Shown here: piece by piece, positions 18,601 through 28,252 of the stretch
Layout: each line of letters begins with the position of its first letter
Numbering within the stretch: the stretch's first letter is position 1
Assembly (NCBI RefSeq): GCF_013170845.1
Contig: NZ_CP033367.1
Location: 4,279,001 to 4,343,000 of the forward strand
Length of the DNA stretch: 64,000 bases
Reading direction: 5' to 3'
DNA from: Mesorhizobium loti R88b
GTDB lineage: Bacteria > Pseudomonadota > Alphaproteobacteria > Rhizobiales > Rhizobiaceae
The notes under the pieces: model-generated
The model's input: only the letters and a program-made list of their open reading frames with translations
What the model was told of the DNA's origin: nothing
Database searches by the model: none
Position numbers and translations under genes: made by a program

Positions 18601-21600
18601 TCGCGGCAGAAATGTCGGTGCTCCTGGCCGCGATCTGGTCGATGTGGCCGGACAGTGAGCGGTCGACGTCCTTGCGGGTGTCGGCGAGCTTGACGAGATC
18701 GTCTTCCAGCGCGCGGGTGAGCATGTTGCGGCCTTCGGCCAGCTTGCCGACATGGCCGGCGATAATGCCGTCGATATCGCCGCGGCTTTCGGTCAGCTTC
18801 TGCAGGTCCGCTTCGAGGATCCGCGAAAGCTGCCCACGATCCTCCGCCAGCTTCTCAGACTGGCTGGATATGACACCTCTGATGGTGTTGAGGTCCGATT
18901 CCAGCGCGCGCTTGAGGATGTCGCGGCCTTCGGCGAGCTTCTCGACCTGACCGGCAACCAGACCATCGATGCTAGAGCGGCTTTCGGCCAGCTTGGCCAG
19001 ATCGGCTTCGAGCGCGCGCTTGAGCACGTCGCGGCCTTCCGCCAGTTTCTCGACCTGGCCGGCGACCAGACCGTCGATGCTCGAACGGCTTTCGGCCAGC
19101 TTGGCAAGATCGTCCTCGAGCGCCTTCGACAGCGTCGAACGATCCTGGACGAGCCTTTCGGCATGACTGTTTACCAGGCCGCTGACACCTTCAAGGTCGG
19201 CTTCCAGAGCGCGCGCGAACTGTGCGCGGTCATCGATAAGCTTCTGTGACTGGTCGGCAACGGTGCCTCTGATCGTGTTGAGGTCGGCTTCCAGCGCGCG
19301 CTTGAGGATATCTCGGCCTTCGGCAAGCTTCTCGACCTGACCTGAAACCAGCCCGTCGATACCCGAGCGGCTCTCCGCCAGTTTGGCGAGGTCGTCTTCC
19401 AACGCCTTGGAAAGGGCCGAACGATCCTGAACGAGCCTTTCGGCGTGGTTGTTCACCAGCCCGCTGACGTTTTCGAGGTCGGCGTCCAATGCCTTCGACA
19501 AGGTCGAGCGGTCTTGAACAATCCGTTCGGAGTGGCTGTTGACGAGGCTGTTGACGCTTTCAAGATCGGCTTCGAGTGCCCGGGCGAACTGCGCGCGGTC
19601 GTCAACCAGTTTCTGCGACTGGTCGGCAATGGTGCCTTTGATCGTATTCAGATCGGATTCGAGGGCACGCCGCAGGATGTCACGGCCTTCAGACAGCTTC
19701 TCGACCTGACCGGCGACGAGGCCGTCAATGCTGGAGCGGCTGTCGGCCAGCTTGGCCAGGTCGTCCTCGAGAGCCTTCGATAAGGTCGAACGATCCTGGA
19801 CCAGCCTGTTCATATGGTCGGCGATGACGGCGTTCACATTCTGCAGGTCGGCTTCCAGGACCCGCGAAAGCTGTCCGCGATCCTCCGCCAGCCTTTCCGA
19901 CTGGCTCGATATGACACCCTTGATGGTGTTGAGGTCCGATTCCAGCGCGCGCTTGAGGATGTCGCGGCCCTCGGCCAGCTTCTCGACCTGGCCGGCGACG
20001 AGGCCGTCAATGCTCGAACGGCTGTCGGCCAGCTTGGCAAGGTCGGCTTCGAGTGTCTGCGACAGCAGGCTGCGATCGTTGACAAGCCTACCCGAATGAT
20101 CGTCGAGCAGGCCCCTGATGCCCGAGAGGTCATTCTCGAGCGAACGACCGAGCTGGGTGCGGTCTTCCGCAATCTTTGCCGAATGGGTCTCGATCAGGCT
20201 CTTGATGCCGACAATGTCGTTTTCCAGCGCCTTGGCGAGCACCGCACGGCCCTCGGCGATCTTCTCGACCTGACCGGCGACAAGACCATCGATGCTGGCG
20301 CGGCTGTCGGACAGTTTGCCGAGGTCTGCTTCCAGGGCGCGCGACAGGATGTTGCGGCCTTCGGCCAATTTTCCGACATGTCCGGCGACCATTTCATCAA
20401 TGATTGTACGGGCTTGAACGAGTTTCCCGGAGTCTTCATTGAGAGCCAGCGAGAGCCGGTTGCGGCCTTCTTCCAGCCTTTCGAGGTGGCTGCCGAGCGA
20501 CGCATCGATGGCTGCGCGCGATTCGTTGACCTTGCGCAGATCCTCTTCGAGGGCACGCGCGATCAGGGTGCGGCCTTCGGCCAGCTTCTGCACCTGGTTG
20601 GTCACCGCGGCATCGATGCCCGCGCGGCCCTCGGCGAATTTCGCCAGGTCCGCCTGCATGGCGGACGCCATGCGTTCGCGACTTTCGGATAGCTTGCGGC
20701 TGTGGTTTTCGACGGCTTCCTCGATGCCGACGCGGGCGTCGGCAAGCCGCTGGATGTCGCTGTCGAAGGAACGCGAGACGACATGACGCGCCGCTTCCAT
20801 GCGGCCGGCGAAGTCGCTGGCGCGGGCTTCGAGCATGCTCGAAGTCGAGGTGACGATGTCGGCCATGTCGGCACCGATCTGGGTCTTGCCCTGATCGATC
20901 ATCGCGGAAAGCGTATCCTTGCTTTCGGCGAAAGTGTGGGCGATCTCGCGGGCGCGCTCGACCAGCGTCTCGTTGATCTGGCGGGCGCGGGCCTCAAGGG
21001 CGGCGTTGAGCTTCTGCGTGCCGGTGTCCAGCGCCTCGGCGCGGGTCTGGAATTCGCTGATCAGCGCCTGGCCGCGTTCGGCCAGCGTGCGCTCGATGCC
21101 GTTAAGGCTGGCTTCGAACTCCGAATTGAGGGTGCGCGCGGCGCCGCCAAGCAGCGACACCATGCCGGTGGTGCGATCGTCGAGCAGATCGGTCAGCGAC
21201 CGGGTCAGGCCGTCCGTCGTATCCGTCAGTTTGGCAATGCGCGTGTCGAGCAGGCTGGCGAAGGCCTCGCCAGAGGTCGACAGCCGGTCGGTGATGTTGT
21301 CGAGGCGGCCTTCCACCGAATCAAAGATCGACATCGAGCTTTCATTGATGCGGTCGATCAACGTGTCGCCGGAATTGGTGATCGTCATCGACAGCTTGGT
21401 CGATGCGTTGAGGATCGAGTCGCGGATGATGTCGCTGGCAGCGCCGATTTCATCCCGAAGCGTCTCATGCGCCCCCGAAATCGAGGCGCGGACCCGCTCC
21501 GCATGGGTGACGACCGCCTCGCGCTCGCTGCCGAGCCCGTCGACGAGCGAACGGATACGGGTTTCGTTTTCCGAATAGGAGCGCTCGATCTGGTTGACTT

Positions 21601-22378
21601 CGCTGTGGACCAGCGTTTCCAGTTCCACGGCGCGGGCAAGCGTGCGTTCGATGCCTTCGCCCATGGCCGCCACCTCGCGGCGAACGGCCTGGCCGATCAT
21701 CATGACGCGATCCTGCGCCATGTTTTCCGGCTCGGTCAGACGGAAAGCAACCTCGGTCATCGACTGCGCGGCAATGCGCATGTCCTGGGCGCGGCGAATC
21801 ATGGCCGCGAAGGCCCAGAACAGGATGACCGGCACGATCGCCGCGATCGCGAGGCCAATCAGCTCGGGACGGGCAAGGAGCTGATCAAGCGTGCGGATCC
21901 GCCAGATGGTCGGTCCAAACAGCAGGTTGGCCAGCCCGCCGGCGCCTGCGATCCAGGCGAGCGAGACAAAGGCAATAATCCAGTAGACGGTGTTGGAGGC
22001 ACGCCTGTTGAGGCTGTGCAGGAGCGTCTTGTAGTCCTTCTGGCGATCGTCGTTGGCCGGCGCGAAACCTGCTGGCTGGGCGGCATTGCGTGTTTCAACA
22101 GGACGCAGCTCGGCGGGCTTGGCCTTTGGTGCGGGCTTCGCGGCCTGATTGGTGATGGGGGCCTGATTGGCGGTCGGCGCCGGCTTCTGGTTGCGTCCCT
22201 CGCGTGCCAGCTCGTCGGCGGCTTGCGATATCTGCGCTTCCAGATCTTCCATCGAAGCCGCGATGTCGAGGTCGCCGTTGTCGACATCGCTGCTGAGGTC
22301 GAGATCGAGCGCTTTTTCCAGTTCCCTGGCCACGTCGCTGTCGAGAGTTCTCGTCGTCGTCGTTGGTTTCTTTGCCAT
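15698..22378 (-). CDS. rgsE: Giant membrane-anchored coiled-coil growth-pole protein (GPR/RgsE-like)
   Basis: The protein has 2226 residues. In order it shows an acidic/Pro-Ala N-terminal cytoplasmic part (1 to about 125), two transmembrane helices (about 130-155 and 172-193), a very long helical region, a Pro/Arg-rich linker (about 2003-2080) and a conserved C-terminal domain (about 2107-2226). The rod has 29-residue repeats (sometimes 36) at about 560-1260, such as KLAEGRDILKRALESDL, and hendecad repeats at about 1350-1565 such as ARAQDTADHLA. This architecture and size match Agrobacterium GPR and Sinorhizobium RgsE, apolipoprotein-like proteins that form a ring at the growing pole and are needed for unipolar growth. 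ATG 22378 (AAGG/AGGG upstream) was chosen over an open extension to 22495. Confidence 0.8.
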   Translation of the reverse strand: MAKKPTTTTRTLDSDVARELEKALDLDLSSDVDNGDLDIAASMEDLEAQISQAADELAREGRNQKPAPTANQAPITNQAAKPAPKAKPAELRPVETRNAAQPAGFAPANDDRQKDYKTLLHSLNRRASNTVYWIIAFVSLAWIAGAGGLANLLFGPTIWRIRTLDQLLARPELIGLAIAAIVPVILFWAFAAMIRRAQDMRIAAQSMTEVAFRLTEPENMAQDRVMMIGQAVRREVAAMGEGIERTLARAVELETLVHSEVNQIERSYSENETRIRSLVDGLGSEREAVVTHAERVRASISGAHETLRDEIGAASDIIRDSILNASTKLSMTITNSGDTLIDRINESSMSIFDSVEGRLDNITDRLSTSGEAFASLLDTRIAKLTDTTDGLTRSLTDLLDDRTTGMVSLLGGAARTLNSEFEASLNGIERTLAERGQALISEFQTRAEALDTGTQKLNAALEARARQINETLVERAREIAHTFAESKDTLSAMIDQGKTQIGADMADIVTSTSSMLEARASDFAGRMEAARHVVSRSFDSDIQRLADARVGIEEAVENHSRKLSESRERMASAMQADLAKFAEGRAGIDAAVTNQVQKLAEGRTLIARALEEDLRKVNESRAAIDASLGSHLERLEEGRNRLSLALNEDSGKLVQARTIIDEMVAGHVGKLAEGRNILSRALEADLGKLSDSRASIDGLVAGQVEKIAEGRAVLAKALENDIVGIKSLIETHSAKIAEDRTQLGRSLENDLSGIRGLLDDHSGRLVNDRSLLSQTLEADLAKLADSRSSIDGLVAGQVEKLAEGRDILKRALESDLNTIKGVISSQSERLAEDRGQLSRVLEADLQNVNAVIADHMNRLVQDRSTLSKALEDDLAKLADSRSSIDGLVAGQVEKLSEGRDILRRALESDLNTIKGTIADQSQKLVDDRAQFARALEADLESVNSLVNSHSERIVQDRSTLSKALDADLENVSGLVNNHAERLVQDRSALSKALEDDLAKLAESRSGIDGLVSGQVEKLAEGRDILKRALEADLNTIRGTVADQSQKLIDDRAQFARALEADLEGVSGLVNSHAERLVQDRSTLSKALEDDLAKLAESRSSIDGLVAGQVEKLAEGRDVLKRALEADLAKLAESRSSIDGLVAGQVEKLAEGRDILKRALESDLNTIRGVISSQSEKLAEDRGQLSRILEADLQKLTESRGDIDGIIAGHVGKLAEGRNMLTRALEDDLVKLADTRKDVDRSLSGHIDQIAARSTDISAAIAADVEKIEQAFSRQTGIIEERSGTMERALSTGVDNVRSVLEKSAVFVAGALREKVLEVTSTLHEQAGAAFSDADRKIAERAEQTSAALLARAEDIARTFEEADRRLHARAEDTSNALLARADDTSSTLLARAHETADQLAARAGEIAGTFDMADQKLAARAQATTDQLAARAQDTADHLAARANEIAGAFDAADQKLVARAVETAQSLAARAGDILRNFESADQRLGMRIGESAEALAARASDLGRIFDAADQQLVSRIAEGSDALSSRASEIGRIFDDADQRLVARIADSSSTIGEHAQTIVGAFASTEQRVADRARQTGQEMAVHAREIEQALAGADERLASSAAAAAARVEEQIASVENRLTYTTEAMGQRLNEQVSTAEAQLVSRANVIAETFTAVGQHIGQSTNDAAKTIGANTRELNTMLAARSAEMAKILDETARPLVERFAQGGSELQKSMEEVTERATEKLRSENAALVNALANRTAETLSAVEGARSSLSDSVADLIGRMTKSSSQLGQLIEQAAVNLGQVDERLSGSTQSFAATTEKAAQTFASSARLVDSNTTRLTELSSSTLREVASIATKFDEHSRLLSSASDLLSSAQSNLEHTLERQSSLEDLAVGLVKKSEDLERVMRSFENLVGQTLQNAEGKTMESADKIRIAITDVVDSATKRFADATEEMRRTAGSIKSELDLTRAELKKGVIEMPEEAKESTSAIRRAVSEQINALKELSDIVAKSGRGGDTSEPRNLRPAPQAPAARPAEPPRRAPAPQPELRTPQAPLGGAALRGTLDLERPAEAAPRPRPDANTRTPQGGWVRDLLTAASTDADLRPAAPSAPAEAPRAAPAQRSPAHVVESLNSLSVDIARAIDHDASIELWNRYRRGERDVFTRRLYTLKGQQTFDEIRRKYQGEAEFRAAVDRYCDDFEKLLKDVSRNDRDNIMAQTYLTSDTGKVYTMLAHASGRLH
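17690..18340 (-). repeat. Hendecad (11+11+7) repeats inside the growth-pole gene
   Basis: Here the protein is built of units such as ARAVETAQSLA + ARAGDILRNFE + SADQRLG (11+11+7 = 29 residues), the same 29-residue total as the repeats farther upstream in the protein. Alanine at hendecad core positions suggests a nearly straight or right-handed helical bundle. Several extra 11-mers occur at the beginning of the array. Confidence 0.75.
18590..20700 (-). repeat. Degenerate ~87-bp tandem repeats inside the growth-pole gene
   Basis: This part of the gene encodes many copies of a motif of the form xLVxDRxxLxxALExDLxxVxxLVxxHxE. The period is 29 residues (87 bp), with some units lengthened by 7 residues to 36. 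Near-identical blocks encoding SIDGLVAGQVEKLAEGRD recur several times. Such blocks can recombine in frame, so copy number may vary between strains. Confidence 0.8.
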
Positions 22379-22635
22379 GCCTTCGCTACCCTGTACTAGC
22401 TGCCGCGGGCTTATAATTGTCTTTGTCGTACCCCCGCGCAGGAGGCTGAAAATGGACCCTCGTATCGTAATGACACAGGGGGGTAAAGAAAACATGCATT
22501 CCGCGAGATACGTAAAACTTTAAATATAAGGTTAACGGAAGCGTGATTTGGGTGCCGCTTTCGCAACATTTTTCCAGGCCATTCATTAACCCGTTGTCCA
22601 CTGGATTCGCCTAGTTTTTCAGGCGATCGAAGAAA

Positions 22636-23019
22636 ATGGAGTTCGAGTTCATGCGTGGCGAAAGCGGCATTGCCTTTTCAATGCCCGGGGGCGACGTATC
22701 GGGAACGAGGCAGTCCCGACCAGTCGATTTGGCACACCTTGCCCGACAGACGATGGGTGACCGAGCCCTTGAGCAAGAGGTGCTGGCGCTGTTTGTACAA
22801 CAGGCACTGTCGGTGCGCGACAAAATAGTCGATGCCGACATCAAGGACCGACTGCTGCTGGCGCACGGGCTGAAGGGGTCGGCTCGCGGTGTCGGCGCCT
22901 TCGCCATTGCCGATTGCGCCACCGAGATCGAGCAGCGGCCGGAAGACAGCCAGACGCTTAGGCGGCTTGGCAAACTGATCGACGAAGTGCGCGATTTCAT
23001 CGCCGCCATCAATCGCTAG
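22636..23019 (+). CDS. Hpt (histidine phosphotransfer) domain protein
   Basis: The 127-residue protein consists of a short N-terminal lead and one Hpt domain. The phospho-accepting histidine is in LLLAHGLKGSARGVGA (His77 counting from ATG 22636), in the standard H-x-L-K-G-S motif. It should relay phosphate between a hybrid kinase and a response regulator; the partner cannot be told from the sequence. It is divergent from the growth-pole gene with 257 bp between, and no kinase or regulator lies adjacent. An alternative start at ATG 22651 has GGAG eight bases upstream. Confidence 0.87.
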   Translation: MEFEFMRGESGIAFSMPGGDVSGTRQSRPVDLAHLARQTMGDRALEQEVLALFVQQALSVRDKIVDADIKDRLLLAHGLKGSARGVGAFAIADCATEIEQRPEDSQTLRRLGKLIDEVRDFIAAINR

Positions 23020-23115
23020 GCCGGTTTGCGGAAAAACGTCACGGAGCGGCGCTTTCGCGCGGCAGTTGACTTGTCTGCCGGAGTGATTATCTCGGCGGAA
23101 ACTCTCAGGTGACAA

Positions 23116-24559
<1,444 letters not shown>

Positions 24560-24575
24560 GGCCCAAATTAGGTCC

Positions 24576-26057
24576 TTACTCCGCCAGGATCGGCGCCGGA
24601 TTGTCGACATGACCGCGAAGCTCTTTCTCGGGCATCAGCGTCAGCGTGATGAGCCCCAGCACCAAAGTGGCGGCGGCGACGAGAAAGATCATCACGAAGG
24701 GTTGGACCGATGCGACATGTCCAGCCACCTGCACGCCTTCGCCGGCCAGCGGCAACCCATAGCCCAGCGCGACCGCGCCGAGTATCGCGACACCCAACGC
24801 GCTGCCCAATGAACGCAGGAAGGTCAGCACGCCCGTTGCTACGCCAAGGTGTATGCGACCGACAGCGTTCTGCACGGAGACGGTGGTTACCGGGAATGTC
24901 GTTCCGGTTCCCAGTCCGATACAGATGGTCAGGACTTCGACGACGATCAGCGATGCATGGCCGGCGACAAAGGCCAGCAGGCCCATGCACAGCGAAGCGA
25001 AGATGACGCCGGTCATCGCGATGCGCTTGTAGTGAGTGAAGCGGGGTATCAGGCGGCCGCTGGAAGCGGCCCCGCCAACGGTTCCAAGCAGAAGGCCAAG
25101 CATTGCAATGCCTGACTGGCTGGCCGTCAGGCCAAGTATCGACTGCAGATAGACAGGCAGGTAGACCGCAACGCCGACGCTGGAGGCCTGAAAAAGGAAC
25201 ATCGACAGAGTGCCGGCGAGCACGATCGGATTGCCCAGCACCTCGAGCGAGATCAGTGGTTCGGCGGCTCGCATAAGGCGCAAGGCGAAGGCGCTCCAGA
25301 AAACAGCGGAGCAGGCCAGGACGCCAATGACTTCCGGCGAGATCCAGGGATAGGCGCTACCGCCCCAGTTCAGCGCCAGCAGCAGCAGGGCCGTGGCCAC
25401 GATGAGAAGCAACGCGCCAAGACCATCGATGCTGTGGTTCTTGGCGGCGATCGGCAGCTTTTTGAGTGGCTTGTTGATGATCGCCATCGCAACGAAGCCC
25501 AGCGGGATGTTGATCCAGAAGATCAGCGACCAGTGCAGATGTTGCGCAAAGGTGCCGCCCAGCAGCGGCCCGGCGACGCTGGCGACGGCCCACGTGCCGG
25601 AAAACCACGCCGCATAGCGCGCGCGCTCGCGCGGCGGAACAAGATCTCCAACCACCGTTTGCGTCAGCGCGAAAAGGCCACCGCCACCGGCACCCTGGAT
25701 CGCGCGTCCCAGGACAAGGACGAACATGTTGGGGGCAAGTGCGCTGATCAGCGATCCCAGGAGAAAGATAAGGATGGCCGCATAGACGGTCGGCCGGCGG
25801 CCGTAAACATCGGAAATCTTGCCGTAAAGCGGCGCCACGGCGGTTGCGGTCAAAAGGTAGCCGGTGACGATCCATGGCAGGTATTCGGCATGGCCGAGCG
25901 AGCGCCCGATCGTCGGCATGGCGGGCGCGACGATGGTCTGGTCAAGTGCGGCCAACAGCATCGACAACAGCACGCCGCCGATGATGGCGTTCTTCTCGCG
26001 TTCGGTCAGCGGTGTTGCGGCAGCCGCGATGGTCTGCTTATCGACAGCCTGGTCCAT
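24576..26057 (-). CDS. DHA2-family MFS drug exporter (EmrB/QacA type)
   Basis: This inner-membrane exporter of 493 residues has about 14 helices. The motif LDQTIVAPAMPTIGRSLG in helix 1 and GKISDVYGRRPTVY in the loop after helix 2 identify the H+-antiporter DHA2 family. FALTQTVVGDLVPPRERARY belongs to the next conserved loop. Substrates are unpredictable, and no membrane-fusion partner (EmrA) or TetR regulator lies next to it. ATG 26057 was chosen as the family-like start; an ATG at 26114 would add 19 polar residues. It converges with the ferredoxin reductase gene, with 16 bp between stops. Confidence 0.88.
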   Translation of the reverse strand: MDQAVDKQTIAAAATPLTEREKNAIIGGVLLSMLLAALDQTIVAPAMPTIGRSLGHAEYLPWIVTGYLLTATAVAPLYGKISDVYGRRPTVYAAILIFLLGSLISALAPNMFVLVLGRAIQGAGGGGLFALTQTVVGDLVPPRERARYAAWFSGTWAVASVAGPLLGGTFAQHLHWSLIFWINIPLGFVAMAIINKPLKKLPIAAKNHSIDGLGALLLIVATALLLLALNWGGSAYPWISPEVIGVLACSAVFWSAFALRLMRAAEPLISLEVLGNPIVLAGTLSMFLFQASSVGVAVYLPVYLQSILGLTASQSGIAMLGLLLGTVGGAASSGRLIPRFTHYKRIAMTGVIFASLCMGLLAFVAGHASLIVVEVLTICIGLGTGTTFPVTTVSVQNAVGRIHLGVATGVLTFLRSLGSALGVAILGAVALGYGLPLAGEGVQVAGHVASVQPFVMIFLVAAATLVLGLITLTLMPEKELRGHVDNPAPILAE

Positions 26058-26286
26058 AGTCTTGTCCGTGTGTTTGTGCGCTACGCGTTCACCGATTGGG
26101 CTTGCCTGGTGCATCCGCGGCGCGATCGATCGTGGTGCTCGTGCTTCGTAGGTTGTGCCCTGCCAACCCCGTGATATGTCGTTCCGTATAAGCCGATTTC
26201 GACCTCTGCTCGAAAATTTTTCGAAGCTGGCACTACGCTTCGGCCCGCTTGGCTTGCGTCGGCGCCATTGAGTGCGCCGCCGAAAT

Positions 26287-26907
26287 TCAGGCCGGTGGCG
26301 GCAGCTGGCCGTTCTCGATGCGCTCGATACGATAGCGCATGAGCCGCAGGATACGGCTTTCGAAATTGACGCTTTCGACGCGGTCGAACTGCACCTGGGC
26401 GCGGTCGTGCCTGGCGAGGACGGCGGCGGTGATCTCGGCCGCCTTGGCCTTGGCCGCGTCGCAATCCTTCTGCGGATAGGCCGCCTTCAGCGCGTCTTCC
26501 AGCTCGCGGGCGTGGTTCTTGGCGATCTCGACATGGCGTTCTTCGTGGCGCTTGATGTCGGCCGCCAGCGTGTCCCAGAACAGCTTCACATCGGGGTCCG
26601 CCTTGCGTGGACGGCGCCATTCCGGAAGGATCACCTTGACCTTGACCGTTACGGCGGCGTCGGCGATCCGGCAGGAGCTAGCCTGCCTTGCGTAGCTGAT
26701 GCGGGTGGTGAAGGCCATCTGGGTGGCGCCGGGGTGGCGGGAGCCTGTGCTTTTGACCTGCGGCCCGTGTGTGGAGAGCTGCTTCTCGATCTCGTCGAGC
26801 GTGCTGCCGCCAATGGAAAAATAGCTGTATGTTTTCACCAGATTGGCAGCGCCCGCCGGGACGGCGGTTACAGCAAGCAGCAGCGCGCAGAGCAGGGATC
26901 GTTTCAT
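26287..26907 (-). CDS. Exported DUF922 protein, putative zinc protease
   Basis: The 206-residue precursor has a clear signal peptide (LLCALLLAVTAVPAGAA). The mature part contains DIKRHEERHVEIAKNHARELE, where HEERH resembles an HExxH-type metal site, as in DUF922 proteins described as putative secreted Zn-dependent proteases; activity is unproven. Two cysteines (SSCRIAD and QKDCDAA) may form a disulfide. Two adjacent ATGs (26910 and 26907) follow an AGAGG motif; the second has better spacing. The frame extends to 27180, but that part is antisense to the folP start region. Spacing suggests a lone gene. Confidence 0.75.
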   Translation of the reverse strand: MKRSLLCALLLAVTAVPAGAANLVKTYSYFSIGGSTLDEIEKQLSTHGPQVKSTGSRHPGATQMAFTTRISYARQASSCRIADAAVTVKVKVILPEWRRPRKADPDVKLFWDTLAADIKRHEERHVEIAKNHARELEDALKAAYPQKDCDAAKAKAAEITAAVLARHDRAQVQFDRVESVNFESRILRLMRYRIERIENGQLPPPA

Positions 26908-26983
26908 CATATTGCCTCTTCGACCACCTTGCTTTACGGCCGTTGCCGGCGCAACGGAATTGATCCTTTGCGGATCACACATC

Positions 26984-27022
26984 GTTGATGAGCCCTTGGT
27001 TGATGAGCCCCATGGTTGATGG
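26984..27022 (+). repeat. 15-16 bp tandem repeat just upstream of folP
   Basis: GTTGATGAGCCC occurs at 26984-26995 and 26999-27010, and a partial third copy (GTTGATGG) at 27015-27022, three bases before the folP ATG at 27026. It could be replication slippage or a small regulatory array. No clear ribosome binding site is visible apart from this repeat. Confidence 0.6.
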
Positions 27023-27025
27023 ACA

Positions 27026-27889
27026 ATGACGGCGAGGCGATGGCAGCTGGCGCATGGACGCCATCTCGACCTTGGCGGCAAGGCCGTGGTCGTCGGCATC
27101 CTCAACGTCACCCCCGACAGCTTTTCCGACGGCGGCCTGTTTGATGCTCCGCAAGCGGCGCTGGCCCAGGCGCGTCGCATGATCGGGGAAGGGGCTCATA
27201 TTATCGATGTCGGTGGAGAATCGACCCGACCCGGCGCTGCCGCCGTATCGGCCGCTGAGGAACAGGCGCGTATCCTGCCGGTGATCGAGGCGTTGGCGAA
27301 GGCCGGCGAGGTGCTGATTTCCGCAGACACCTATCGCGCCGAAACCGCGCGGCTTGCGGTGGAGGCCGGCGCCCATATCGTCAACGATGTCTGGGGCCTG
27401 CAGCGCGAGCCCGATATTGCGCATATCGCCGCCGAAACCGGTGCAGGGCTGATCGTCATGCATACCGGGCGGGATCGCGAGAAACTGCCCGACGTGATCG
27501 CCGACCAGTTTGTTTTCCTGGAGAGATCGCTGGTCATCGCCCGTCACAATGGCGTTGCGGACGACCGCATCGTGCTTGACCCCGGATTCGGCTTTGCCAA
27601 GGAGACGGCGCAGGAAAATCTCGACCTGATGGCGCGGTTTTCCGAACTTCATGCGCTCGGTTTTCCATTGATGGCCGGCACTTCGCGAAAACGCTTCCTC
27701 GGCACCGTCACCGGCCGCGATGCGGCCGATCGCGCTGCCGCAACGGCGGCAACCAGCGTCATTCTCAGGCTCAAGGGCGCGCATCTGTTTCGCGTCCATG
27801 ATGTCGCAATCAACGTGGACGCGCTGGCCGTGGCGGATGCTATGCTGGCGCGGGAGACCGCTAGGTCGGACCACAGATCGGAACGCTGA
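27026..27889 (+). CDS. folP: Dihydropteroate synthase
   Basis: This enzyme condenses 6-hydroxymethyl-dihydropterin diphosphate with p-aminobenzoate in folate synthesis and is the sulfonamide target. The 287-residue TIM barrel has the signatures VGILNVTPDSFSDGG, IIDVGGESTRPGA, AHIVNDVWG, ILDPGFGFAKE and MAGTSRKRFLG. It is the first of a tight folP-folB-folK cluster: folB starts 3 bp after its stop. folE and folC are not in the window. Confidence 0.97.
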   Translation: MTARRWQLAHGRHLDLGGKAVVVGILNVTPDSFSDGGLFDAPQAALAQARRMIGEGAHIIDVGGESTRPGAAAVSAAEEQARILPVIEALAKAGEVLISADTYRAETARLAVEAGAHIVNDVWGLQREPDIAHIAAETGAGLIVMHTGRDREKLPDVIADQFVFLERSLVIARHNGVADDRIVLDPGFGFAKETAQENLDLMARFSELHALGFPLMAGTSRKRFLGTVTGRDAADRAAATAATSVILRLKGAHLFRVHDVAINVDALAVADAMLARETARSDHRSER

Positions 27890-27892
27890 GCC

Positions 27893-28252
27893 ATGTATGT
27901 CATCCGCATGAAGAACTGCGCCTTCTTTGCCCGGCACGGCGTGCTCGACGAAGAGGAGGCGCTTGGTCAGCGCTTCTATGTCGACGCGGAGCTCACCGTG
28001 GAGCCAGGTCGCGCGCTTGTCGATGACGCCATCGGGGAAACGGTCAATTACGGTATTGCGTTTACAGTGATCGAAAAGATCATCACCGGGCAGCGGCGCT
28101 TCCTGATCGAGGCGTTGGCGATGGAGGTGGCAAAGGCGCTGACGGCACGCTTTCCGCAGATACGCAAGGCCGAGATCACCGTGCGCAAGCCGAACGCTCC
28201 GGTGCCTGGTGTGCTCGATTACGTCGAGGTGACCGTTGTCTGGCCCGAGTAA
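27893..28252 (+). CDS. folB: Dihydroneopterin aldolase
   Basis: FolB cleaves dihydroneopterin to 6-hydroxymethyl-dihydropterin and glycolaldehyde, supplying the substrate of FolK. The 119-residue length is typical. Visible family features are the opening IRMKNCAFFARHGVLDEE (His-Gly-Val), the FYVDAELTVEP strand, TVNYGIAFTVIEKII and the C-terminal VRKPNAPVPGVLDYVEV. It lies between folP (3 bp gap) and folK, whose TTG start lies 17 bases inside its 3' end. Confidence 0.95.
   Translation: MYVIRMKNCAFFARHGVLDEEEALGQRFYVDAELTVEPGRALVDDAIGETVNYGIAFTVIEKIITGQRRFLIEALAMEVAKALTARFPQIRKAEITVRKPNAPVPGVLDYVEVTVVWPE

Noticed and set aside
18590..20700. CRISPR-like array
   Set aside because: The regular repeats are in-frame coding units of the growth-pole protein with degenerate, translated sequence; there are no unique spacers and no cas genes.
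20702..22399. 565-codon open frame opposite the growth-pole gene
   Set aside because: Antisense to the strongly repetitive coding sequence; its composition reflects the other strand and no domain is visible.
26081..26620. 179-codon frame overlapping the start of the DHA2 exporter and the DUF922 gene
   Set aside because: It is an out-of-frame reading of the DUF922 gene on the same strand, Arg/Gly-rich and motif-free.
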